Source: Myxococcaceae bacterium
Lineage (GTDB): Bacteria; Myxococcota; Myxococcia; Myxococcales; Myxococcaceae
Length of the DNA: 37,343 nucleotides
Direction: 5' to 3'
Assembly (NCBI GenBank): GCA_017881345.1
Contig: JADGQZ010000279.1
Coordinates: 1-37,343 of the forward strand
Part shown: piece after piece, positions 17,008 through 24,640 of the stretch
Layout of the letters: every line of letters begins with the position of its first letter
Position numbering within the stretch: position 1 is the stretch's first letter
Position numbers and translations under genes: made by a program
The notes under the pieces: generated by a model
Told to the model about the DNA's origin: nothing
Seen by the model: the letters and a program-made list of their open reading frames with translations, nothing else
Database searches by the model: none

Positions 17008-17993
17008 TGCCGCCGCGCTCCAGAGCCTTCGTCCTCGCCGCCGGCCTCGGGACGCGGCTCCGGCCCCTGACCGACACCTATCCGAAGCCGGCGGTGCCGT
17101 TCCTCGGGGCGCCGCTGCTCCGCCGGACCTTCGCCGTGCTCGCGAGGGCGGGCGTGGACCGCGTCGCGCTCAACACCCACCACCTCCCCGAGGCGATGGC
17201 CCGGGTGGCACGCGAGGAGGGTGCCCGGCGCGACCTCGCCATCACCACCGTGCACGAGCCCGTCATCCAGGGGACGGGCGGCGGGCTCCGGGGCCTGGCC
17301 CGTGCGCTCCCCGGGGACGACGTGGTCATCGCCTGGAACGGGGACATCCTCTTCGCCCCTGACCTCGCGCAGCTCCTCGAGGTGCACCGGACCTCCGGCG
17401 CGGCGGCGACCCTGGTGCTGCTGCCGATGCCCGAGGGGAAGGGCTATGGCGTCGTGGAGACCGACGCGCAGGGAAGGGTGCACCGCATCGGCCGGCCCGC
17501 GGCCGCGCTCGCGCCGGGCCGCAGCGAGTGGCACTTCAGCGGCGTGCACCTCCTCTCGCCGGCCGTGTTCGACGCGATGAGCCCCGAGGCATCCGAGGAC
17601 ATCAACCACGACGTCTACCCGCGGCTCTTCGGCGCCGGGGCGGTGCGCGGCATCGTGGTGGATGTGCCCTGGTCGGACCTCGGATCGCCGGCGACCTACC
17701 TCGAGGCGCAGTCCGACCTGCTGCTCGGGCACGTGCCCGACCCGCTCGGGTCGGAATCGCCGCTTGCGGGCCGGACCGAAGCCGAACCCCTGCTCGAGGC
17801 GGGTGCGCGCGTTCACCCCTCAGCGGACCTCGCGCCCGATGTCTTTGTCGCCTCGGGCGTCGAGGTGCCCGCGGGCGCGTGCCTCCGTCGGAGCGCGCTG
17901 CTCGCAGGAGCGAGCGTCGATGCCGGGGAAACGGTGGAGGAGGAGATCCGCTGGGGAGGAAGGCGGCTCTCCTCGAGCACCTCGAGCGGTTGA
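17007..17993 (+). CDS. Sugar-1-phosphate nucleotidyltransferase, MurU-like or mannose-1-P guanylyltransferase-like
   Basis: FVLAAGLGTRLRPLTDTYPKPAVPFLGAPL, VIAWNGDILFAPDL, DVPWSDLGSPATYLEAQ; C-terminal hexapeptide-like HPSADLAPDVFVASGVEVPAGACLRRSALLAGASV. Confidence 0.87.
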   Translation: MPPRSRAFVLAAGLGTRLRPLTDTYPKPAVPFLGAPLLRRTFAVLARAGVDRVALNTHHLPEAMARVAREEGARRDLAITTVHEPVIQGTGGGLRGLARALPGDDVVIAWNGDILFAPDLAQLLEVHRTSGAAATLVLLPMPEGKGYGVVETDAQGRVHRIGRPAAALAPGRSEWHFSGVHLLSPAVFDAMSPEASEDINHDVYPRLFGAGAVRGIVVDVPWSDLGSPATYLEAQSDLLLGHVPDPLGSESPLAGRTEAEPLLEAGARVHPSADLAPDVFVASGVEVPAGACLRRSALLAGASVDAGETVEEEIRWGGRRLSSSTSSG

Positions 17994-18083
17994 TCGCCGC
18001 CCTGGAGGCGCCCGCCCGAGCGGTCCTCGAGGTTCGGCCGGCCGTCGGAGACCATTCACCGCCGTCAGTCGCCGTTCACCGGG

Positions 18084-18133
18084 TCCGCTTGCGTGCGGAG
18101 CCGGGGTCCGTTCCGATCGAGCGCCAACGGACC
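18084..18133 (+). promoter_or_regulatory. Two tandem hairpins in the leader of the DUF1579 gene
   Basis: TCCGC 18084-18088 / GCGGA 18095-18099, and GGTCCGTT 18105-18112 / AACGGACC 18126-18133, ending just before the Shine-Dalgarno GGAGGGA. Confidence 0.4.
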
Positions 18134-18147
18134 GGAGGGACCACGCC

Positions 18148-18630
18148 ATGCAGATGCCGACGCCGACCGAAGACCACCGGAAGCTTCACCGCCTCGCAGG
18201 AGAGTGGATCGGCGAGGAGAAGCTCGAGCCGTCGCCGTGGGGCCCGGGCGGCCCCGCGGTCGGCCGCATCTCGGCGACCGTCGCGCTCGACGGGATGTTC
18301 GTCGTCTCCGACTACGTCGAGAAGAAGGACGGGGAGGTCTCCTTCCGCGGGCACAGCGTCTTCGGCTGGGACCCGTCCTCCAAGACGGTGACCTGGTACT
18401 GGTTCGACTCGATGGGCGCGAACCCCCCGTCGCCGGCTCGCGGCAAGTGGGACGGTGAGCTGCTCGTGCTGAACGTCACCAGCCCCGGCGCCGAGGGCCG
18501 CTACACCTACCGGTTCCAGGGTGACGATCGGTACCACTTCCAGATCGAGAACTCGTTCGACGGCGGCAAGAGCTGGGTCAAGTTCATGGAGGGCTCGTAC
18601 CGGCGCTCGCCCGGCGCATCGCCGACGTGA
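18148..18630 (+). CDS. DUF1579 family protein
   Basis: EDHRKLHRLAGEWIGEEKL, ALDGMFVVSDYVEKKDGEVSFRGHSVFGWDPSSKTVTWYWFDSMG. Confidence 0.75.
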   Translation: MQMPTPTEDHRKLHRLAGEWIGEEKLEPSPWGPGGPAVGRISATVALDGMFVVSDYVEKKDGEVSFRGHSVFGWDPSSKTVTWYWFDSMGANPPSPARGKWDGELLVLNVTSPGAEGRYTYRFQGDDRYHFQIENSFDGGKSWVKFMEGSYRRSPGASPT

Positions 18631-18704
18631 CGGGTCCGTGACATTCCGGACCTCCCTCCGGTCGCCCAGTTGCCGGGGTCAGCCAGGGCATCCATCGTCC
18701 CTGG

Positions 18705-19553
18705 GTGAGTGCCGTGCTTCGCCTCGCACACCTCAGTGACCTGCACCACCAGATCGACTGGCGCCAGCGCTCGCTCTGGAGCTCGGGGTGGCGCGGCGTG
18801 CCCGGCCGGATCGAGCTGCACGCCCTGGGGCGACTGCGCCGCTTCGCCGGCGTGGGACCGCGCATCGCGCGGCTGGTGGAGCAGGTGCTCGGGCTCGCGC
18901 CGGACCGGGTCATCCTCACCGGGGACCTGACCGCGCTCGGGGACGAGTCGGAGCTGCGGCTCGCCCGCGCGCTCCTCGAGCCCTTCATCGCCGCAGGCCT
19001 CCTGGTGGTCGTTCCGGGCAACCACGATCGCTACACCGACGCGCGGTCGCGGGCCTTCGAGGTCGTGTTCGCGGATCTGCTGAGGAGCGACCTCCCCGAC
19101 CTGGCGGACGAGCGCGGTTACCCCTTCGTGAAGCTCATGGGAGAGCGCCATGCGCTGGTGGGCCTGGACAGCACGCGCGTCCAGGGCTGGAGCCACTACG
19201 TCGTCGGCCGGCTCGGCGCTCGCCAGCTCCGCGCACTGGCCCGGGTCCTCGAGCATCCCAAACTCGAGCGCCGCACCGTCCTGCTCCTCGCCCACCACGG
19301 CCCGGCTGGCCCGTCCGGTGGGTTCGAGTGGAACGAGTCAGGCCTCCTCGACGCCGGCGCGCTCCTCCAGACGGTCCGGCACCGTCCGGTGGTGCTCCTC
19401 CACGGGCACTCGCACCAGCGCTTCTGGCTCCGCGCTCGTCACGGCAGGCCGCACCTCATCGGGGGCGGCAGCTCGACCGAGCGGCCCGGCTTCTGGGAGG
19501 TGACCGTGGACGATCACCGCGCGCTGGAGGCGGTGGCCCACCCTCTGCGCTGA
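18705..19553 (+). CDS. Calcineurin-like metallophosphoesterase
   Basis: LRLAHLSDLHHQ, VILTGDLTALGDESEL, VVPGNHDRYTD, LLLAHHGP, VLLHGHSHQ motifs. Confidence 0.92.
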   Translation: MSAVLRLAHLSDLHHQIDWRQRSLWSSGWRGVPGRIELHALGRLRRFAGVGPRIARLVEQVLGLAPDRVILTGDLTALGDESELRLARALLEPFIAAGLLVVVPGNHDRYTDARSRAFEVVFADLLRSDLPDLADERGYPFVKLMGERHALVGLDSTRVQGWSHYVVGRLGARQLRALARVLEHPKLERRTVLLLAHHGPAGPSGGFEWNESGLLDAGALLQTVRHRPVVLLHGHSHQRFWLRARHGRPHLIGGGSSTERPGFWEVTVDDHRALEAVAHPLR

Positions 19554-20188
19554 CCGCCCCGGAGCTCGGGGATCCAGAAGAACACCGCGGCGAGCACCAC
19601 CGCGAGGCAGAGCCCGGTCACGACGTCCACGAGGTAGTGCTGCTTGGTGGTGAGCGTGGAGGCCGCGATTGCGGTCGCCCACAGCACGTAGGCGGCGAAC
19701 AGCGCGCGGCGGCGATGCCAGAGCGAGAACGCCGCGAGGTACGAGCCCGCGACGTGCATGCTGGGCAGACAGCTCGTCGCCAGGTCCACTCCGCGGAGGG
19801 CGGTCAGGGCGCGCGCGCTCAGGCCGCTGTCGGGCACGGGGAATGCCTGGCGCGGAAAGACCGTGGGCCACGAGAGATGGATGACCGCTCCGATCGCGAG
19901 CAGCACGAAGTACGCCCGGACGAAGCGCCTCACCTCGTCCCAGCCCTCTGAGACCAGGAAGGCCGAGGAGACCAGGACGTAGTCGGAGAAGTAGATCCAC
20001 ACCGTCGCCGGCAGGAACGGCGTCGCCGCATCGACCCGGGTCCACCACAGGGTGTGTGGCGTCACCAGCTGCAGGTGGTTCGGAACGAGGTAGAGGACGG
20101 CGTTGACCGCCATCGCGCCCGCGGCGATGGCCAGCTTCGTCCACGGACCCGGGGCCGAAGGCGCCGACACGGCGGCGACGTCGTTCAC
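19514..20188 (-). CDS. PAP2 superfamily phosphatase/phosphotransferase, multi-TM
   Basis: SCLPSMHVAGSYLAAFSLW and TKQHYLVDVVTGLCLAVVLA catalytic motifs; hydrophobic segments. Confidence 0.85.
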   Translation of the reverse strand: MNDVAAVSAPSAPGPWTKLAIAAGAMAVNAVLYLVPNHLQLVTPHTLWWTRVDAATPFLPATVWIYFSDYVLVSSAFLVSEGWDEVRRFVRAYFVLLAIGAVIHLSWPTVFPRQAFPVPDSGLSARALTALRGVDLATSCLPSMHVAGSYLAAFSLWHRRRALFAAYVLWATAIAASTLTTKQHYLVDVVTGLCLAVVLAAVFFWIPELRGGQRRGWATASSAR

Positions 20189-20189
20189 G

Positions 20190-20954
20190 TCACTCCAGCC
20201 GGCAGCGGGCCAGGATGCAGGTCACGTTGTCGTTCCCGCCGGCGGCGTTGGCACGCTCGATCAGCAGGGTGCAGGCCTCGTCCAGGTCGTCGGTCGTCCC
20301 GAGCAGCGCCTCCATCTCCGTGTCGCTCACCATTCCCGAGAGCCCGTCGGAGCAGAGGAGGAAGAGGTCGCCGTCACCGGGCTCGAAGCGGGCCACGTCC
20401 ACCTGGACCGTGTCCTTCATCCCCAGCGCACGCACGATGACGTTCTTGTGGGGGAACGCCTCGATCTCCTCGGGGGAGAGCTTCTTCGCCTTGAGGTAGT
20501 CGTTGAGGAGGGAGTGGTCCTCGGTGACGAGCTCCAGCTTGCCGCTCCGGAACCGGTAGACCCGGCTGTCGCCGACGTGACCGACGTAGGCCGCCCCGTC
20601 GGCGAAGTGCACCGTGGCGATGGTGGTCCCCATCCCCCGGTAGTTCGGGTCGCCGCTCGCCGCCTCGTAGATGCGGGCGTTGGCGAGCTTGATCCCGGTC
20701 GCGAGCCGGTTCTCGTCGTAGTTCCGGGTCTTGTCCATCTTGAACGGCCAGGTCATGTCCCGGTCGCTGGAGGTCAGCCGGAAGAACTCGGCAATCTCGT
20801 CGATCGCGATGCGGCTGGCGATCTCGCCGGCGAAATGACCGCCCATCCCGTCCGCGACGCAGTAGAGCCGCTGGTCGGGCATCACGAGGAAGCTGTCCTC
20901 GTTGATGTTGCGCTTCATGCCGACGTGGCTCTTGCCTGCGACCTCGATGCGCAT
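20190..20954 (-). CDS. PP2C-type serine/threonine phosphatase
   Basis: RNINEDSFLV, YCVADGMGGHFAGE, MGTTIATVHFADGAAYVGHVGDSRVYR, LLCSDGLSGMVSD, GGNDNVTCIL. Confidence 0.95.
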   Translation of the reverse strand: MRIEVAGKSHVGMKRNINEDSFLVMPDQRLYCVADGMGGHFAGEIASRIAIDEIAEFFRLTSSDRDMTWPFKMDKTRNYDENRLATGIKLANARIYEAASGDPNYRGMGTTIATVHFADGAAYVGHVGDSRVYRFRSGKLELVTEDHSLLNDYLKAKKLSPEEIEAFPHKNVIVRALGMKDTVQVDVARFEPGDGDLFLLCSDGLSGMVSDTEMEALLGTTDDLDEACTLLIERANAAGGNDNVTCILARCRLE

Positions 20955-21021
20955 CCGTTGGTCTCGTTCACGCTAGCAAAGGCGCGCGCGATCAATCAAA
21001 AAGTCGAGCGAGGCCCGTGAC

Positions 21022-21501
21022 ATGGCGCTCCCCCGCTCCATCGCCCCACCACTCCACGTGGTGCTGGTCTCGCCGCGCATCCCGCCCAACACCGGCAACG
21101 TGGCGCGTCTGTGTGCGGTGACCGGTTGCCGGCTCGAGCTGGTGGAGCCGCTCGGGTTCTCCATCGACGATCGCCACCTCCGGCGCGCGGGGCTCGACTA
21201 CTGGGACAAGGTGTTCCTCGCGCTGCACGCCGACTGGGACGCCTACCTCGCGGCGAGCCCCGGCGCCCGGCGCTGGCTGTTCACCGGCCACGCGGCACTG
21301 ACGCACTGGGACGCGCCCTTCACTCCGGGTGACCACCTGGTCTTCGGGTCGGAGCCAGGTGGACTGCCGCCCTACATCCTGGAGGGAGGTGCGGGGACGC
21401 CGCTGGCCATCCCCATGGTGTCTGGCGTCCGCTCGCTCAACCTCTCGACCGCTGCAGGCATCGGGGTCTACGAAGCGCTCCGGCGGATCCGGCTAGACTA
21501 G
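21022..21501 (+). CDS. trmL: tRNA (cytidine(34)-2'-O)-methyltransferase, SPOUT family
   Basis: HVVLVSPRIPPNTGNVARLCAVTGCRLELVEPLGFSIDDRHLRRAGLDYWD, LVFGSEPGGLP, IPMVSGVRSLNLSTAAGIGVYEALR. Confidence 0.93.
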   Translation: MALPRSIAPPLHVVLVSPRIPPNTGNVARLCAVTGCRLELVEPLGFSIDDRHLRRAGLDYWDKVFLALHADWDAYLAASPGARRWLFTGHAALTHWDAPFTPGDHLVFGSEPGGLPPYILEGGAGTPLAIPMVSGVRSLNLSTAAGIGVYEALRRIRLD

Positions 21502-21515
21502 CGCCTCCCCGAGAG

Positions 21516-24260
21516 ATGGCTCCTCCCTCCCTCCCGCCCGCGGCCGAGGCGCTCTTCCGCGCGCACCAGGACAAGAGCACCGGCTGGCTCACGCTCCTCT
21601 GCGGCGGCCGCGAGGCGAAGCTCTACGTCCAGTTCGGGGATCTGGTCGGAGCGCGACTCGGCTTCGGCCACCAGACCGACGCGCAGGCGCTGCTCGCCGC
21701 CGGGGCGCTGGTCCCGCCGGTGCTGGACACGCTGTGGTCGCGGGGACAGCTGGCCGATCCGGCCCGGGTCCACGAGGCGGCGGGTGTGGACCCCACCTCG
21801 GCCTCCGAGCTGCGCGCGCTCGCCTCGGTGCGGCGCGTGGCGCTCCTGGCCGAGGAGGCCAGCTTCATGCCGGCGCTGGTGGAGGTCACCTTCCCCCGCG
21901 TGCGCGGCGTCCGTGCGGTGCGGGCCGCGTTCGAGGCGCTCCCCCCGGTCCCCGGGACGGCGTGGGTCCGCTGCCGCGATCTGTCCGCCGCCGAGCCCTT
22001 CCTCGGCAGCGCCGACGAGCGGACCTTCCTCGCCTCTCTGAGCGAGTTCCGCACCGCCGAGACGCTCTCGCCCGCCGAGTCGGCGCTGCTCCGCGCCCTG
22101 GAGCACGCGGGCCTGGTGGAGATCCTCGCGCCCGAGGAGTGGCAGGCGCGCTCCGGGGCCGAGCGGGCCGAGGCCGCCCGCCGCGCCGAGGAGGACTCCC
22201 GCCGGGAGGCCGCGAGGGTCGCCCTCGAGGCAGCCCGGGCCGCCGAGGAGCGCCGCCAGGCCGAGATGCGCGAACGGGCCGACGCTGGGCGCCGGGCGCT
22301 CGAGGCCGCCATGGCGGCGGAGGCTGCGTGGCGGCGGGCCCGCGAGGGCAACGGAGAGTCGGGTGTCCCCGGGGGTCACGGAACCGAGCGCGAGTTCCCG
22401 GCCGCGCCGCATCGCGTCCACACCACCGAGGTCGAGTTCCACGCGCTCTCCGAGGACATGCCTCCACTGGAGCCGCCGGTCGCCGCCGCGCCGGTGCTCG
22501 AGGGCGACGAGCCGATGGTCCCGGTGCTGACCCGCTCCACGCTCCCGCCGTTCGAGGCGCCGGTGCCGGGCACCGATCCGATGGGGTTGTCGCCCTCCGC
22601 CGAGAGCCTGGGCGACGAGGACACCCTGGTGCGCGCCATGGAGCAGGCGCGCAGCCACACCGACCCGTACGCCCCGATGCCCCCGCCGCCTGTCGAGGGC
22701 CGGTCCGTCCCGCCGCCCCCCGCGCGGTCCGGGACCGACCCGTACGCCCAGGGGCTGGAGGTCGAGCCCGGCCAGACGGACCCGTACGCACAGGCCCTGC
22801 CGCGCTCCGACGAGTCGCAGGCCTCCGACGAGCTGCCCACGCCGCCGGCGCAGCCGTTCGTCTTCCCGGCGGCAGCGACGCCCACCCCACCGCGGGGCAC
22901 CACCGAGGCTCGCACTCCTCCGGGCGGCATCGTCGTCGAGCCCGAGGAGCTGGTGCTCGAGCCCGAGGCGCTCCTGCTCTCCGAGGCGGACTCCGTCCCC
23001 ACGCCCGCCACGGGGACGCTGGTGGAGGACATGAGCGAGGCGCTCCGTCGCGCCGGCCTCGAGGCATCGCCCGAGCTGTGGCAGAGCCCGAGCACCGAGG
23101 CGGTGGGCAGCAAGCACGCCGAGCGGAGCCCGCTGCGGCTGGGACCCGAGTCGGCGGAGGCGGACGCCGACCTCTGGAAGCTGGTGAACCCCGAGCCGAC
23201 CGGGCAGCCCGGATCGTTCGAGGCCGCCCTCCGTCAGGTCGACGGACAGCTCGAGACGCTCGCCGGGCTCCGCGGCGCCCCCGTCGATCTCGAGAACCCG
23301 GGCACCGTTCCCATGGCCACCAGCGACCTGGACGCCCTGGTGAAGGCCTCGTTCGAGTCCGGGGAGTGGACGCTCGGCACCGGCAACGCCGAGAACAGCG
23401 GACGCATCGCGCTCGCCGCGCTGAGCGGCACGCCGGTTCCCGGGCCGCTGCCGCCCTCGGGGGAGCCGCCCGCCCTCTCCGCCGAGCGCCGCCAGGAGCT
23501 TCTCCGGCAGGCCCGCGCCACCGCGGAGCGCGAGCCGGTCAGCAGCATCCCCACGCCGCCGCCGCGCTCGCTGGAGGACGCCGAGCTGGCCGAGTCCATC
23601 GAGGCCCGCCACGCCTCCCTCACCCGCGACCCGGACCGGTTCGTGGTGCTCGGGCTGTCACCGGGCGCAGGGCGCGACGACGTGAAGCGAGCGTTCATCG
23701 AGCTGGCCAAGGTGTTCCATCCGGACCGGCTCCCGCGCTCGCTCGCGCTGCTCCGTCCGAAGGCAGCGCGGGTCTTCGACGCCATCCGCGAGGCCCAGGA
23801 GTTCTTGCTCGACGACGTCCGCCGGAACGAGCACGCCCGGGCCCGCGCCGGCAGCGAGCCGGCCCCCGCTCTCGACCCGGGCGCGGCGTCCGAGGCGCTG
23901 GTGGCGGGCGAGATGGCGATGCGCCGCCGCGACTACCCGCAGGCCGAGGCATTCTTCCGCCAGGCCCACGAGGCCGACCCGCGGCCGGCCACGCTCGCCG
24001 CCGAGGCCTGGGCCATCTACATGGACCCCTCGCGCCGCAGCGACGCCCCGCGCGCCCGGGCGATGATGGTGGAGGCGCTCAAGGCCGACCCGGACTGTGA
24101 CCGCGCCCACTACCAGCTCGGGGTGATCGCGCGGGTGGAGGGCGACATCGAGCGCGCCGAGAGGCACTTCCGCGAGGCGGTGCGCAGCAACCCCCGTCAC
24201 CTCGAGGCAGCGCAGGAGCTCCGGCTGCTCGAGATGCGGCGGCGCCCGAAGAAGCGGTGA
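21516..24260 (+). CDS. Large multidomain protein: N-terminal DUF4388/PATAN-like region, coiled coil, Pro-rich linker, J domain, TPR
   Basis: GWLTLLCGGREAKLYVQFGDLVGARLG; Ala/Arg/Glu-rich helix; J domain DRFVVLGLSPGAGRDDVKRAFIELAKVFHPDRLPRSLALLRPKAARVFDAIREAQEFLLD; C-terminal TPRs. Confidence 0.82.
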   Translation: MAPPSLPPAAEALFRAHQDKSTGWLTLLCGGREAKLYVQFGDLVGARLGFGHQTDAQALLAAGALVPPVLDTLWSRGQLADPARVHEAAGVDPTSASELRALASVRRVALLAEEASFMPALVEVTFPRVRGVRAVRAAFEALPPVPGTAWVRCRDLSAAEPFLGSADERTFLASLSEFRTAETLSPAESALLRALEHAGLVEILAPEEWQARSGAERAEAARRAEEDSRREAARVALEAARAAEERRQAEMRERADAGRRALEAAMAAEAAWRRAREGNGESGVPGGHGTEREFPAAPHRVHTTEVEFHALSEDMPPLEPPVAAAPVLEGDEPMVPVLTRSTLPPFEAPVPGTDPMGLSPSAESLGDEDTLVRAMEQARSHTDPYAPMPPPPVEGRSVPPPPARSGTDPYAQGLEVEPGQTDPYAQALPRSDESQASDELPTPPAQPFVFPAAATPTPPRGTTEARTPPGGIVVEPEELVLEPEALLLSEADSVPTPATGTLVEDMSEALRRAGLEASPELWQSPSTEAVGSKHAERSPLRLGPESAEADADLWKLVNPEPTGQPGSFEAALRQVDGQLETLAGLRGAPVDLENPGTVPMATSDLDALVKASFESGEWTLGTGNAENSGRIALAALSGTPVPGPLPPSGEPPALSAERRQELLRQARATAEREPVSSIPTPPPRSLEDAELAESIEARHASLTRDPDRFVVLGLSPGAGRDDVKRAFIELAKVFHPDRLPRSLALLRPKAARVFDAIREAQEFLLDDVRRNEHARARAGSEPAPALDPGAASEALVAGEMAMRRRDYPQAEAFFRQAHEADPRPATLAAEAWAIYMDPSRRSDAPRARAMMVEALKADPDCDRAHYQLGVIARVEGDIERAERHFREAVRSNPRHLEAAQELRLLEMRRRPKKR

Positions 24261-24262
24261 GG

Positions 24263-24604
24263 TCAGGGCGCGTCGCGCACGAACGCCTCGAGCGCGGCCC
24301 GGTCATCCTTGGCCAGCCGGGCGAACTCGATGCCCATGCCGGCAGGCTGCTCCGGGCCCGGGAAGCGACGGACCCAGGCCACCCGGGCGTGGGCCTGCAC
24401 CGGGGCGGGCCGTCCGGCGATCTGGAACTCGAGCGAGAGGCTCTCCCCGGGCTCGAGCAGCAGGTCCGACACCAGGAACGCGCCGCCGGCCGAGAGGTCG
24501 GCGCCGGAGAGCTGCAGCGCACCCATCCCGTCGGTTCCCCCGGCGCGAAACTCCACCGAGAGGGTCCGCCGGATGTGTCGGCGCTTCTCCTCGCTCGTCA
24601 GCAC
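24263..24604 (-). CDS. PilZ domain protein
   Basis: GTG start at 24604; EKRRHIRRTLSVEFRAGG, LSGADLSAGGAFLVSDLLLEPGESLSLEFQI, VAWVRRFPGPEQPAGMGIEFARL. Confidence 0.85.
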   Translation of the reverse strand: MLTSEEKRRHIRRTLSVEFRAGGTDGMGALQLSGADLSAGGAFLVSDLLLEPGESLSLEFQIAGRPAPVQAHARVAWVRRFPGPEQPAGMGIEFARLAKDDRAALEAFVRDAP

Positions 24605-24610
24605 GGGAGG

Positions 24611-24629
24611 GAGGCTACCTGATAGCCTC
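24611..24629. promoter_or_regulatory. Perfect 7-bp inverted repeat in a divergent promoter gap
   Basis: GAGGCTA-CCTGA-TAGCCTC between divergent PilZ and response-regulator starts. Confidence 0.45.
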
Positions 24630-24640
24630 TCGTCGCACCC

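Noticed and set aside
21492-21502. GCTAG-A-CTAGC palindrome over the trmL stop
   Set aside because: Only 5-bp arms and it includes the stop codon; probably chance.
21498-24100. 704-aa and 788-aa ORFs overlapping the J-domain gene
   Set aside because: Gly/Arg-rich alternative frames of the real coding sequence, which carries the HPD J-domain motif and TPRs.
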